Shown here: piece after piece, positions 17,443 to 26,347 of the stretch
How positions within the stretch are numbered: the first letter of the stretch is position 1
How the letters are laid out: each line of letters starts with the position of its first letter
NCBI RefSeq assembly: GCF_016907535.1
Contig: NZ_JAFBCF010000001.1
Span: 3,906,001-3,970,000, forward strand
Direction of reading: 5' to 3'
Source of the DNA: Microlunatus panaciterrae
GTDB taxonomy: Bacteria; Actinomycetota; Actinomycetes; Propionibacteriales; Propionibacteriaceae
DNA: 64,000 nucleotides
Made by a program: the position numbers and the translations under genes
The notes under the pieces: generated by a model
What the model was told of the DNA's origin: nothing
Database searches by the model: none
Seen by the model: the letters and a program-made list of their open reading frames with translations, nothing else

Positions 17443-18768
17443 ATGGTGCTAACTCGAACTCTCAAGCGAACACTGACCGCGGCGATCGCCGCTGCGTCGG
17501 TGCTCTCCCTCGCGCTGACGGGCTGCAGCTCCGGCGGCGGGGGAGCCGGTGGCGGCGGGGACACCGTCGAGCTGTCCTTCCTGGTGGGCAATGACGAGGC
17601 GACACTGGCACAGGCAGAGGCGCTGGTCGACGCCTACGCCAAGAAGAACCCCAATGTGAAGATCAAGATCGACAGCCGGCCGGGTGGCACCGAGGGTGAC
17701 AACATCGTCAAGACCCGACTGTCGACCGGCGACATGGCCGACGTCTTCCTCTACAACTCCGGATCCCTGTTCCAGGCGATCAACCCGAAGCAGAACCTGC
17801 TCCCGCTCACCGACGAGTCGTACATGGACAACGTCGACTCCAAGTTCTATCCGGTGGTCACTGCCGGGCAGGACAAGTACGGCGTGCCGTGGGGCACCAC
17901 CGTCGGTGGGGGTGTGCTCTACAACATCCCCATCTACAAGGAGCTCGGCCTGAGCGTGCCCAAGTCGTGGGACGAGTTCATGGCCAACAACAAGAAGATC
18001 AAGGACGCCGGCAAGACCCCGGTGATCCAGACCTACAAGGACTCCTGGACGGCCCAGCTGTTCGTGCTCGCCGACTACTACAACGTGCAGAAGGCCGTTC
18101 CGGACTTCGCCGAGAAGTACACCAAGAATCAGGCCAAGTACGCCACCACCCCGGCGGCTCTGCGCGGCTTCCAGGTGCAGGAGGAGCTCTTCAAGGCCGG
18201 GTACTGGAACAAGGACTTCGGTTCTGCGACCTATGACGACGGTGTGCGGATGGTGGCCACCGGCGAGGGCGCGCACTATCCGATGCTGAGCTCGGCGGTG
18301 GCGCTGTTGCAGACGACCTACACCGACAACGTCAATGATGTCGGCTTCTTCGCCATGCCGGGTGAGGACGCGGCCAGTAACGGCATGACCGTCTGGTTCC
18401 CGGGTGCGCTCTACATCCCGAAGGCGAGCAAGCATCCCAAGGAGGCCAAGGAGTTCCTCGGCTTCGTGGCCAGCCCGGACGGCTGCGCCGCCATGTCGAA
18501 GGCCGGCGGCCTCACCGGCCCGTACGTGGTCAAGGGCTGCGAGCTGCCGTCGGACGTGCCGCCGATCGTCACCGACATCCAGAAGTACTTCCAGACCGAG
18601 GGCGCGACGTCACCGGCGCTGGAGTTCGTCTCGCCGATCAAGGGCCCGGCCCTGTCCGAGATCACCGTTGAGGTGGGTTCAGGCATCCGTTCGGCAGAAG
18701 AGGGCGCCAAGCTCTACGACGAGGACGTTCGTAAGCAGGCGGAGCAACTGGGCCTCGAAGGCTGGTAA
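17443..18768 (+). CDS. ABC sugar transporter, extracellular solute-binding lipoprotein
   Basis: 441-residue family-1 solute-binding protein. The N-terminus has a short basic n-region, a hydrophobic stretch and lipobox LALTGCSS, so it is lipid-anchored outside the membrane. A Gly-rich linker follows, then the mature fold with ELSFLVGNDEATLAQAEALVDAYAKKNP and the PWGTTVGGGVLYN hinge block. It captures an oligosaccharide and delivers it to the two permeases encoded next. GGAGG at 17436-17440 sits 2 nt before ATG 17443 and 5 nt before GTG 17446, so the real start may be the GTG. Substrate not predictable; the Lys/Asp-rich surface is ordinary for the family. Confidence 0.92.
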   Translation: MVLTRTLKRTLTAAIAAASVLSLALTGCSSGGGGAGGGGDTVELSFLVGNDEATLAQAEALVDAYAKKNPNVKIKIDSRPGGTEGDNIVKTRLSTGDMADVFLYNSGSLFQAINPKQNLLPLTDESYMDNVDSKFYPVVTAGQDKYGVPWGTTVGGGVLYNIPIYKELGLSVPKSWDEFMANNKKIKDAGKTPVIQTYKDSWTAQLFVLADYYNVQKAVPDFAEKYTKNQAKYATTPAALRGFQVQEELFKAGYWNKDFGSATYDDGVRMVATGEGAHYPMLSSAVALLQTTYTDNVNDVGFFAMPGEDAASNGMTVWFPGALYIPKASKHPKEAKEFLGFVASPDGCAAMSKAGGLTGPYVVKGCELPSDVPPIVTDIQKYFQTEGATSPALEFVSPIKGPALSEITVEVGSGIRSAEEGAKLYDEDVRKQAEQLGLEGW

Positions 18769-18851
18769 GTCAGCCCCTACCCGTCCACAGCATTTCGGAG
18801 ACCGGTCCTGCCAGCCGGCAGGGCCGGTCTCCGCTCTTCCAGGGAGGCATC

Positions 18852-19775
18852 ATGGCCACAACCACGGCCACCTCGACCAGCAAGAACAAGGGCCAGGTGA
18901 CGCAACAGGGCCCCAGACGGATCAAGAGCCCCTACTCGTCCTGGTTCTACCTGCCGGCAGCGGCCATCTATCTCGTCCTCTTCATCGTCCCGACGTTCGC
19001 CTCGTTCTTCTTCAGCCTGACGCGCTGGACGATCTTCGACTGGGACTTCATCGGGCTGCAGAACTTCAAGACCTTCTTCCGGGAGCCGTTCCTGGTCAAG
19101 GGCCTGACCAACACGCTGATCTTCGCGGTGGTGACCTCCGGCGCCAAGGTGGTGATCGGCATGTTGCTGGGCGTGCTGCTCACCTCCACCATCGTGGGAC
19201 GCGGGTATCTGAGGTCGGTGATCTTCTTCCCGGTGCTGGTGTCCACCATCGGCGTCGGCATCACCTTCAGCGTCCTGATGCACCCGACCAAGGGTCTGAT
19301 CAACACCACGCTGGGCCTGTTCGGCATCGACGGGCCGTACTGGTTGACCGACCCGAAGCTGGTGCTGCTGTCCATCGCGGGAGTGGACGTCTGGAAGGGG
19401 GTCGGACTGGCCACGGTCATCTACATGGCCGGCATCGTCTCCATCCCGCAGGAGTACTACGAGGCGGCGAAGGTGGACGGCGCCAGCTCCCTGCAGAACT
19501 TCTGGAACATCACGCTGCCACTGGCCCGCCCGGCCACGGTGACCGTCATCATCCTGTCGCTGATCGGTGGTCTGCGGTCGTTCGAGCTGATCTGGGCGAT
19601 GACCCGCGGCGGCCCAGGCTTCACGTCGGACGTCATCGCCTCAGTCATCTACAAGCAGTACCAGGCCGGCTTCTACGGCCTGTCGACCGCAGGCAACGTG
19701 GTGCTCTTCGCCGTAGTCGCACTGATCGCCGTCCCGCTGAACTGGTTCCTGAATCGGAATGAGGTCGATCGATGA
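18852..19775 (+). CDS. sugar ABC transporter permease (MalF-type)
   Basis: 307-residue inner-membrane permease with about six transmembrane helices, starting with YLPAAAIYLVLFIVPTFASFFFS. The EAA loop that docks the ATPase is visible as EYYEAAKVDGASSLQNFWNITLPLARP near residue 200. The ATG at 18852 has AGGGAGG 6 nt upstream. The gene lies 83 bp after the binding-protein gene, a spacing that holds no clear hairpin. Its end overlaps the next permease by 4 nt. Forms the translocation pore with that protein. Confidence 0.93.
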   Translation: MATTTATSTSKNKGQVTQQGPRRIKSPYSSWFYLPAAAIYLVLFIVPTFASFFFSLTRWTIFDWDFIGLQNFKTFFREPFLVKGLTNTLIFAVVTSGAKVVIGMLLGVLLTSTIVGRGYLRSVIFFPVLVSTIGVGITFSVLMHPTKGLINTTLGLFGIDGPYWLTDPKLVLLSIAGVDVWKGVGLATVIYMAGIVSIPQEYYEAAKVDGASSLQNFWNITLPLARPATVTVIILSLIGGLRSFELIWAMTRGGPGFTSDVIASVIYKQYQAGFYGLSTAGNVVLFAVVALIAVPLNWFLNRNEVDR

Positions 19776-20599
19776 GAACGTTCAAGAAGATCGGGCTGAC
19801 CAGCCTCGCCATCTTCATCTCAGTGGTGGTCTTCATCATCCCGTTCGCGTTCATCCTCGTGACGGCGCTCAAGGACCGCCGCGAGGCCGCGAAGATGGAG
19901 TTCTCCTGGCCGACCGAGCTGCACCTGATCGACAACCTGACCGAGGTGATCGAGAAGCGCGACTACATGCTGATCACCGCCTTCATCAACAGCACCATCC
20001 TGACGGTGGCCAGCGTCGCCATCATGGTGGTCCTCTCGGCCATGGTCGGCTTCGTGCTGCAACGTCGGATCACCAGATTCACCGGGTTCATCAACCTGCT
20101 GGTGCTGTCCGGTCTGATCATCCCGCCGGCCGTCGTGCCGACGATCTGGGTCCTCCAAGGCATGCACCTGTTCAAGACGCTGCCGGGGCTGATCCTGGTG
20201 GAGGTGGCGTTCGGGATGTCGTTCTGCATCCTGCTGTACCGGGCCTTCATCTCCACCATCCCCAAAGAACTGGATGAGGCTGCCATCATCGACGGCTGCT
20301 CGGGCCTCCCGCTGTTCTTCCGGGTCGTGCTGCCGCTGCTCCGACCGGTGACCGTGACGATCATCGTGGTCACCTCGGTCAGCGTGTTCAACGACTTCAC
20401 CAACCCGCTGTACTTCCTGCCCGGCGACGAGAACGCCACCGTGCAGCTCACCCTGTACAACTTCCAGAGCCAGTACAGCACCCAGTGGAACCTGCTGTTC
20501 ATGAACATCCTGCTGATCACCATTCCGCCGCTGATCATGTTCCTGTTCTTCAACCGGCAGATCGTCGCCGGGATGACGTCGGGAGCGGTAAAGGGCTGA
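19772..20599 (+). CDS. sugar ABC transporter permease (MalG-type)
   Basis: 275-residue second permease. The first transmembrane helix is LTSLAIFISVVVFIIPFAFI; the EAA loop ELDEAAIIDGCSGLPLFFRVVLPLLRP lies near residue 170. The start overlaps the previous stop (ATGA), so synthesis is coupled. No ATPase gene follows: the operon ends in a strong hairpin. By analogy with Streptomyces and other actinomycetes, energy probably comes from a shared MsiK-type ATPase encoded elsewhere (inference). Confidence 0.93.
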   Translation: MRTFKKIGLTSLAIFISVVVFIIPFAFILVTALKDRREAAKMEFSWPTELHLIDNLTEVIEKRDYMLITAFINSTILTVASVAIMVVLSAMVGFVLQRRITRFTGFINLLVLSGLIIPPAVVPTIWVLQGMHLFKTLPGLILVEVAFGMSFCILLYRAFISTIPKELDEAAIIDGCSGLPLFFRVVLPLLRPVTVTIIVVTSVSVFNDFTNPLYFLPGDENATVQLTLYNFQSQYSTQWNLLFMNILLITIPPLIMFLFFNRQIVAGMTSGAVKG

Positions 20600-20618
20600 A
20601 CTCGAGCTCGCCCGAAAG

Positions 20619-20658
20619 CACTGATCCGCCCCTCGGGTTGACGAGGGGCGGATCAGTG
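20619..20658. terminator. bidirectional terminator hairpin
   Basis: Perfect 17-bp inverted repeat (20619-20635 and 20642-20658) with a 6-nt loop, followed by TTTCTCC on the plus strand. It sits between the end of the ABC operon and the convergent sigma-factor gene and could end both. Confidence 0.85.
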
Positions 20659-20684
20659 TTTCTCCAGGGGGGAGCCTGTCAGGG

Positions 20685-21644
20685 CTAGGCCGCGAGGACG
20701 CTCTTTCCACGCAGCTTGGCGATGGCGTGCCGTTCGATCTGGCGGACCCGCTCGGCGGTGATGCCCCAGAGGGCGCCGATGTCGGCGAGCTTGGCCTGCC
20801 GACCGTCGAGCAGGCCGTACCGGCGTCGGACGACGTCGGCCGACCGTTCGTCGAGCTGGTCGAGCAGTGCCTCCAGCCGGGCGTGCTCCTCGGCATCCAG
20901 GTAGACCTCATCCGGGCCCGGCATGGGCTCGCGTGCGATCAGGTCGCCGAGCGCGGTGTCGCCACCCTCCTCGACCGGTGCGTCCAGCGACACGTGGTCT
21001 CGGCCGTAGCGGATCAGGTCGAGCACGCGCTCGGTCTCCAGACCCATCTCGTCGGCGATCTCGAACAGCTCGGGATCGCGACCGAAACGGCGTTCCAGGG
21101 TCCGGCGGACCGCACCCACCTGGTTGACCTGCTCGGCCACGTGGACGGGCAGCCGGACGATCCGGCCCTGCTGGGCGATGCCACGGCTGATCGACTGCCG
21201 CACCCACCAGGTGCCGTAGGTGGAGAACTTGAAGCCCTTGGTGTAGTCGAACTTCTCCACGGCCCGGATCAGCCCGGTGTTCCCCTCCTGGACAAGGTCG
21301 AGCAGGGGCATCTGCGAGCGTCCGTACTTGCGTGCCACAGAGACGACCAGCCGCAGGTTGGCGGTGATGAACCGTTGCTGAGCCCGCCGGCCCTCGTCGA
21401 CCAGGAACTCGAGCTCAGCCTTGGTGGGGCGCTTGGCACGCTTGCCGCGTTCGGCAGCGGTGACGTCACCAGAGAGTATGTGCTCGGCGTACAGCCCGAT
21501 CTCGATGGCCTTGGCAAGCTGAACCTCTTCCTCGGCCGTCAGCAGAGGGGTCTTCGCGATGCCGTCGAGGTAGAGACCGACTGCATCCTTGCCGTCAATT
21601 CCTTCGGATACTCGGGTACGAGTTGCGGTGCTTGATACCACCAT
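20685..21644 (-). CDS. group-2 RNA polymerase sigma factor (SigB-like)
   Basis: 319-residue sigma-70 protein without a long N-terminal region 1.1. Regions are clear: 1.2 (VGLYLDGIAKTPLLTAEEEVQLAK), 2.1-2.4 ([55 protein letters not shown]), 3 (LPVHVAEQVNQVGAVRRTLE) and 4.2 (LADIGALWGITAERVRQIERHAIAKLR). It departs from the primary factor at 28405-29826 in 2.3 (GTWWVRQS instead of ATWWIRQA) and lacks the Ala/Lys-rich head, so it is probably an accessory stress or stationary-phase factor. ATG 21644 has AAAGGGG just upstream; an in-frame ATG at 21689 with GAGGAA is an alternative. Confidence 0.88.
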   Translation of the reverse strand: MVVSSTATRTRVSEGIDGKDAVGLYLDGIAKTPLLTAEEEVQLAKAIEIGLYAEHILSGDVTAAERGKRAKRPTKAELEFLVDEGRRAQQRFITANLRLVVSVARKYGRSQMPLLDLVQEGNTGLIRAVEKFDYTKGFKFSTYGTWWVRQSISRGIAQQGRIVRLPVHVAEQVNQVGAVRRTLERRFGRDPELFEIADEMGLETERVLDLIRYGRDHVSLDAPVEEGGDTALGDLIAREPMPGPDEVYLDAEEHARLEALLDQLDERSADVVRRRYGLLDGRQAKLADIGALWGITAERVRQIERHAIAKLRGKSVLAA

Positions 21645-21739
21645 GGCCCCTTTCGTTGCCTTCAACAATGACAACGCGTGAGAGGGCATGAAGGATTCCT
21701 CGATCACCCTGAAGAAACCCTGAAATGGTCCCTGGGGTT

Positions 21740-23902
21740 TTATCCGCTGGTGACCTGGTCGATGATCCAAGCGTACTCGAAGGCCGTCTCGCGCCAACTC
21801 TTGTACCGGCCGCTGACGCCGCCGTGCCCGGCCACCATCTCGGTCTTCAGCAGAATCGGCCGGTCCGCCCCGTTCAGAGCGGTCCGGCGCAGCTGCGCCA
21901 CCCATTTGGCCGGTTCGACATAGAACACGCGGGTGTCGTTCAGGCTGGTGGTGGCCAGGATGGCGGGATACATCACCGGCCGCACGTTCTCGTACGGGGT
22001 GTAGGACTTCATATACCGATACACCTCAGGGTCGTGCAGCGGATCTCCCCACTCCTCCCACTCGATCACCGTGAGCGGCAGGTCCGGGTCCAGGATGGTG
22101 GTCAGAGCGTCGACGAACGGGACCTGTGCATGAATGGCCCGGAACGTGGCCGGCGCCAGGTTGGCGACGGCTCCCATCAGCAGACCACCGGCGCTGCCGC
22201 CGCGGGCGGCCAGCCGGTCCGCGGAGGTGTAGCCGCTGCTGATCAGGTGCTCGGCGCAGGCGACGAAGTCGGTGAACGTGTTCCTCTTGGTGAGCATCTT
22301 GCCGTTCTCGTACCAGCTGCGGCCCATCTCGCCGCCGCCGCGCACGTGGGCGATCGCGAAGACGAACCCGCGGTCCAGCAGCGACAGCCGCGAGACGGCG
22401 AAGCTCGGGTCGATCGGGATCTCGTACGAGCCGTAGCCGTAGATCAGCGCCGGTGCGCTGCCGTCTCGGGGAACGTCGACACGGTGCACCACCGAGAGGG
22501 GGATCCGAGTGCCGTCGGCTGCGGTGGCCCACTCCCGGCGCTCGACGTAGTTGGCCGGGACGTAGGGACCGAAGATGGGATCGTCGAGCACAGGTGTGCG
22601 CTTCAGCAGCGTCATCGTGCGTGTGTTGAGGTCATAGTCGTAGACCGAGGCCGGGGTCACCAGGGAGCCGAAGTCCAACCGGATGGTGTCCGTCTCGTAC
22701 TCGGGGCCGCCCGAGGAGTCGACGGTGTAGATCGGCTCGTCGAACGCGATGTCGGAGCCGGCACCGAGGCTGCCGTCCGCGCCCCGAGGGATCACGTGCA
22801 GACCGCTGAGACCGGCCCGGCGCAGCGAGACGACGACATGGCTGGCGTAGGCCGCGACCGAGTTGATCCGGACGCCCTGCTGATGCGGGAGCACCGTTCG
22901 CCACTGCTCGTGACTGGTGGCGTCCAGGGGCGCCTCGGCGAGACAGAAGTCCTCGGCGCCGTCGTTGTGCACGATCAGCAGCCGGTCGCCGGCGGGCTCG
23001 ACGTCGTACTCGACGCCCTGTCGCCGCGGAGCGACCAGTCGCGGCCGGCCCTCGGGATCGTCGACGCTGAGCAGCGAGAAGTCGGAGGTCAGCTTGCTGC
23101 CGGCCCCGATCACGATCCAGTTCTCGTCCCGACTGGAGCTGACCCCGATCCAGAACCGTTCGTCGGGCTCAGTCGCCACCGCCACGTCGGTGCTCACCTC
23201 GGTGCCGAGGCGGTGACGCAGCACCACGTACGGGCGCCACGCGTCGTCGGCCCGGGTGTAGAACAGGTGGCTGTTCCGTGCCCAGGCCACGCCGTAGGCG
23301 ATGTCCTCGATCTGGTCGGGCAGCAGCGCCCCCGTTCTGAGGTCCTTGACCTTGAGGGTGAACCGCTCCGCACCGGTGGTATCGGTGGCGTAGGCGAGCA
23401 GGTGCCCATCGGGGGAGACCGAGAAGGCCCCGAGTGAGAAGAAGTCGAGTCCCTCGGCCTCGATGTTGCCGTCCAGCAGCACCTCCTCGCCGGCGATGGC
23501 ACCCTCCACGTCGGGCGGGGTCTTCGCATCGGCGGCCACCACTCGGCAGTGGATGGCGTACTCGGCGCCGGCCACGGTCCGGGTGTAATACCAGTAGCCG
23601 CGCCGGTTGGCGGTGTCGTCGCTGGCGCCGTGGCTGACGTACAGCGGCACAGTGAGGTCGGTCTCCTTGGTGCGCGCCTTGATCTCGCCGAAGATCTGGT
23701 CGGTCAGCCCGGTGAGGTGTCCGGTGCGGCTCTCGGTGTAGGCGTTCTCGGCCTCGAGGTAGGCGATCACCTCCGGGTTCTCCTTGTCACGCAGCCACTC
23801 GAAGTCGTCGACGAAGTCGTCACCGTGGTGGCTGCGGATCTGGGGCCGCGGCTCGGCAACCGGAGGGGCGGGCGTGCTGGTGGTACGCGCATCGGCAGAC
23901 AT
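21740..23902 (-). CDS. ptrB: S9 family peptidase (oligopeptidase B / protease II)
   Basis: 720-residue serine peptidase. An N-terminal beta-propeller (residues ~1-430) precedes an alpha/beta-hydrolase domain. The catalytic Ser is in ARGGSAGGLLMG, the Asp in SLNDTRVFYVEPAKW and the His in VAGHGGVSGRYKSW. VRGGGEMGRSWYENGK is a strong oligopeptidase-B block. It cleaves short peptides, commonly after basic residues. The N-terminus has no signal peptide, so it is cytosolic. A TAGGCT box on the minus strand (23914-23909) is 6 nt before the ATG, suggesting a leaderless transcript. The sigma gene lies about 95 bp downstream on the same strand. Confidence 0.93.
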   Translation of the reverse strand: MSADARTTSTPAPPVAEPRPQIRSHHGDDFVDDFEWLRDKENPEVIAYLEAENAYTESRTGHLTGLTDQIFGEIKARTKETDLTVPLYVSHGASDDTANRRGYWYYTRTVAGAEYAIHCRVVAADAKTPPDVEGAIAGEEVLLDGNIEAEGLDFFSLGAFSVSPDGHLLAYATDTTGAERFTLKVKDLRTGALLPDQIEDIAYGVAWARNSHLFYTRADDAWRPYVVLRHRLGTEVSTDVAVATEPDERFWIGVSSSRDENWIVIGAGSKLTSDFSLLSVDDPEGRPRLVAPRRQGVEYDVEPAGDRLLIVHNDGAEDFCLAEAPLDATSHEQWRTVLPHQQGVRINSVAAYASHVVVSLRRAGLSGLHVIPRGADGSLGAGSDIAFDEPIYTVDSSGGPEYETDTIRLDFGSLVTPASVYDYDLNTRTMTLLKRTPVLDDPIFGPYVPANYVERREWATAADGTRIPLSVVHRVDVPRDGSAPALIYGYGSYEIPIDPSFAVSRLSLLDRGFVFAIAHVRGGGEMGRSWYENGKMLTKRNTFTDFVACAEHLISSGYTSADRLAARGGSAGGLLMGAVANLAPATFRAIHAQVPFVDALTTILDPDLPLTVIEWEEWGDPLHDPEVYRYMKSYTPYENVRPVMYPAILATTSLNDTRVFYVEPAKWVAQLRRTALNGADRPILLKTEMVAGHGGVSGRYKSWRETAFEYAWIIDQVTSG

Positions 23903-23959
23903 GGTCAGAGCCTAGTGAGCCTGGGTCGGTGCGCCGACTCCGCATTGGCCGCAGCCGGG

Positions 23960-24457
23960 TCAACCCAGCACGATCTGCCCGTGTGCGACCGTGATCTTCC
24001 GGGCAGCCAGCGGAGCCAACGCCGGTCCGGCGACGACCGAACCGTCAGCAATGCTGAACCGACTGCCGTGGCAGGGGCAGTTGATGGTGTCGGTCACGCT
24101 GCCGACCAGACAGCCCTGATGCGTGCAGACGGCGGTGAAGGCCTTGAAGCTGCCCTGGGTGGGTTGAGTGACGACCACCTGCGGACCGTCGAAGACCTCG
24201 CCGCCGCCGATCGGGATCGCCGATGCGAGGGCCAGCGCACCTGCGGAAGGCCTGGGCTGAGTTGGCGGCCCTTGGGGCGACGGCTGCTGGGGCTGGCCGT
24301 AGAGGGTGCAGCCGCTCAGCGGACCGGTCGCGACGAGGGAGACTCCGACGCCGGCCAGGAACGACCGGCGCGAGAGACGAGATCGGTGGAACGGGCTGGG
24401 GCTGGGCAGTGGGGCTGGGGAGGTCGGGAGGGGCCCCAATGCAACTGTGCGACTCAT
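23960..24457 (-). CDS. Tat-exported Rieske [2Fe-2S] lipoprotein
   Basis: 165 residues. The N-terminus carries a twin-arginine signal (SRLSRRSFLAGVGVSLVA) ending in a lipobox-like LSGC, then a Pro/Gln-rich linker. The Rieske fold follows with the cluster ligands in CTHQGC and CPCHGSRF; residues between and after (VGSVTDTIN, DGSVVAGPALAPL) match small soluble Rieske proteins. The start ATG overlaps the stop of the upstream membrane-protein gene, so the two are translated together. Likely an outer-face electron carrier tethered to the membrane and partnered with that protein. The open frame continues far upstream but is out of any protein-like context. Confidence 0.88.
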   Translation of the reverse strand: MSRTVALGPLPTSPAPLPSPSPFHRSRLSRRSFLAGVGVSLVATGPLSGCTLYGQPQQPSPQGPPTQPRPSAGALALASAIPIGGGEVFDGPQVVVTQPTQGSFKAFTAVCTHQGCLVGSVTDTINCPCHGSRFSIADGSVVAGPALAPLAARKITVAHGQIVLG

Positions 24458-25047
24458 CGGATCACCCCGAAGGTGCTGAAGAACCAGAGCGCCGATGTCA
24501 ACCACACCATCGTGAGCCCGGCTGCCAGGGCGCCGCCGACCACTGGGACCACCCAGCCGGGAGACTTCGACCGGGTCAGCACCAGCATCTTGCAGACGAA
24601 GGCGCCGAAGAAGAAGCAGCCGAACAGCGAGTGCAGCAGGATGCGCGGCTGATAGCCCTGGAACCCCAGTGCATAGAGGCAGTGCACCGCCACCGGTACG
24701 GCGACCAGCACCGCGATCCGGCCGGACCACCGATGGACGAATGCGACCCAGCGTCCGCGGAGCGGCAGCCGGCCGTACATGGCGAGAGCGGTCAGAACCT
24801 GGATCAGGGCGAACAGCAGGGAGATGCTCGCCAACCAGCTCTTGACGGCCAACGGGCTGGAGAACCCGGCCAGGTTGACCGCCGTCCCGGTGGGATGGTG
24901 CAGGCCGGCGTAGGCGCCCATCGCAACCGACACCGCGGACCCGGCCGCGAACGCCAGCACGACGGGGCCGACCGGCGCCGCAGCTCGATGGTCTGCTTCG
25001 CTCACTGCCGCAGCCCGGCGCGGAGGCGTTCCACCGGTCCCGGTCAT
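24454..25047 (-). CDS. five-helix membrane protein with conserved His (DUF6529-like)
   Basis: 197 residues with five hydrophobic helices. His residues sit near helix ends: HHPTG after helix 1, AFVHRWSGR and VAVHCLYAL 17 residues apart in helix 3, and ILLHSLFG at the start of helix 4. The late helix-3 His and early helix-4 His would be on the same membrane side, a geometry suitable for a b-type haem as in cytochrome b561-like proteins. That is inference. The sequence resembles what I know as DUF6529, often next to a Rieske gene. The start overlaps the upstream small membrane gene and the stop overlaps the Rieske start. Function unproven; electron transfer is the best guess. Confidence 0.65.
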   Translation of the reverse strand: MTGTGGTPPRRAAAVSEADHRAAAPVGPVVLAFAAGSAVSVAMGAYAGLHHPTGTAVNLAGFSSPLAVKSWLASISLLFALIQVLTALAMYGRLPLRGRWVAFVHRWSGRIAVLVAVPVAVHCLYALGFQGYQPRILLHSLFGCFFFGAFVCKMLVLTRSKSPGWVVPVVGGALAAGLTMVWLTSALWFFSTFGVIR

Positions 25048-25274
25048 CGGAGGACATCCGGAGGCTTCACGGGGCGAAGAGGCTCCCGCACGGTTGACCG
25101 GCTGGTGCCCGACGTTGGTGGTGGTGCGGAGGGCCGCCAGCTCGAGGCGGCCGGCGAGGCGGGTCCACCGGGCGGTGCGTAAGGCACCGTGGCTGCGGTC
25201 AGGTTGACCAGGAACATGACGGCGAAGGCCAGCGCGACCAGGGCGAGCGTGACCATCGGACTGCGACGACCCAT
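25044..25274 (-). CDS. small single-pass membrane protein
   Basis: 76-residue protein: a short basic N-terminus, one hydrophobic helix (VTLALVALAFAVMFLVNL), then a Pro/Ser-rich tail predicted to be disordered. No family recognised. It is taken as real because GAGGGG precedes the ATG by 6 nt and its TGA overlaps the ATG of the five-helix protein in the same way that gene overlaps the Rieske gene. First gene of the three-gene coupled operon; perhaps an assembly or small structural subunit. Confidence 0.6.
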   Translation of the reverse strand: MGRRSPMVTLALVALAFAVMFLVNLTAATVPYAPPGGPASPAASSWRPSAPPPTSGTSRSTVREPLRPVKPPDVLR

Positions 25275-25383
25275 CGGTGCCCCTCACACGAAGCTGCGCC
25301 GGGCGCGGCCCGGCTGTCACTGGGAGGAGCCCCCAGCCACGCCCCCTGATACGCCAGCCCCCGATACATCAGCCCGCGATCGA

Positions 25384-26217
25384 TCAATGAAGTCGGCGCA
25401 CCGTGAGCACCTGTTCAGCCCGACCCACCGGACCCGATTCGTCGTAGAGGGTGGAGGAGGTCAGCCCGAGACCGGTGCGGCCGAACGTCACTGTGGTGTC
25501 CAGTCCCACCCAACCGCCGACCGGTGTGCGGTAGAGATGCACGCTCAGATCGGTGTTGGGGAACATCCACTCGGCCGGCGGCACCCGAGTGGCGATGCCG
25601 TTGGCCGTGTCCACCAGGCCGACGAAACGAGCCAGGTCGCTCGAGGTGACCTGCTCGACCAGCGTCTTGTCCGTTCGCAGCCAGGCCCGCACCCGGCCCG
25701 GCGCACCGCCAGGCTCGATCCGGATTTCGATCGCGGCGATGTAGCCGCCACGCCAGACATCGCTGCCACGCCACAGTGGCCAGGTGTCGGGTGCGGGCAT
25801 TGGTTCAGGCAGACCGCCCGTGACCTCCGTGGTGTCCTGCCGCGACAGCCGCCAGGCCCTGGCCAGCACCACCGGGCGACCGCCGGCGATCATGGTCGCA
25901 TTGAGTAGCTCGATCGTCCGGCCGGGTCTGATCACTTCGACGGTGATCTCGCTCGGGCCCGCCGGGATCAGCCCCAGGATGTCGTAGCTGAGCCGGCAGA
26001 GCTGAAGATCATCTCCATCGACATGGAGCTGGCGAACATGCTCCTCGACCGCGTGCACGATGAGGCCTGACACCGGTCCCATGTGCTGCTCGTTCGGCTG
26101 CCAGGCACCCTGGCTGTGCAGCGTCGGCTGAAACCGCATCCCGCCCAGCGGCCGGTAGAAGCTGTCGGAGTCCGGATCCAGGGTGACGTCCGCTTCCGGG
26201 GTGCCGGGGAGGGGCAT
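25384..26217 (-). CDS. thioesterase family (hotdog) protein
   Basis: 277 residues with the TesB-like double-hotdog layout: FYRPLGGMRFQPTLHSQGAWQPNEQHMGPVSGLIVHAVE in the first half and YIAAIEIRIEPGGAPGRVRAWLRTDKTLVE, MFPNTDLSVHLYR and WVGLDTTVTFGRTGLGLTSSTLYDESG in the second. Such actinobacterial proteins are annotated as acyl-CoA thioesterase-like. The canonical Asp/Thr/Gln triad is not fully evident, so activity is uncertain. ATG 26217 follows TAGGAG by 6 nt. Divergent from the glutamate-cysteine ligase gene, with 130 bp between them. Confidence 0.75.
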   Translation of the reverse strand: MPLPGTPEADVTLDPDSDSFYRPLGGMRFQPTLHSQGAWQPNEQHMGPVSGLIVHAVEEHVRQLHVDGDDLQLCRLSYDILGLIPAGPSEITVEVIRPGRTIELLNATMIAGGRPVVLARAWRLSRQDTTEVTGGLPEPMPAPDTWPLWRGSDVWRGGYIAAIEIRIEPGGAPGRVRAWLRTDKTLVEQVTSSDLARFVGLVDTANGIATRVPPAEWMFPNTDLSVHLYRTPVGGWVGLDTTVTFGRTGLGLTSSTLYDESGPVGRAEQVLTVRRLH

Positions 26218-26347
26218 GAGCACTCCTATGCAGGACGGGGATTCGTGGTCCGAGCTCGAATGCCACGCAGCTGGCGGGTGTGGGACGCGGGGGACAATTG
26301 GTTGGGAGGGCTCGCACGGACCCCTCCCATACGTGAGGATAGGCGCT

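Noticed and set aside
21715-21740. Hairpin between ptrB and the sigma gene
   Set aside because: Only a 6-bp stem (AAACCC with GGGTTT) with a 14-nt loop overlapping the ptrB stop; too weak to call a terminator.
26237-26252. DosR-like box before the glutamate-cysteine ligase/Usp pair
   Set aside because: GGGATTCGTGGTCC is out of register with the palindrome and lies in the start region of the thioesterase-like gene.
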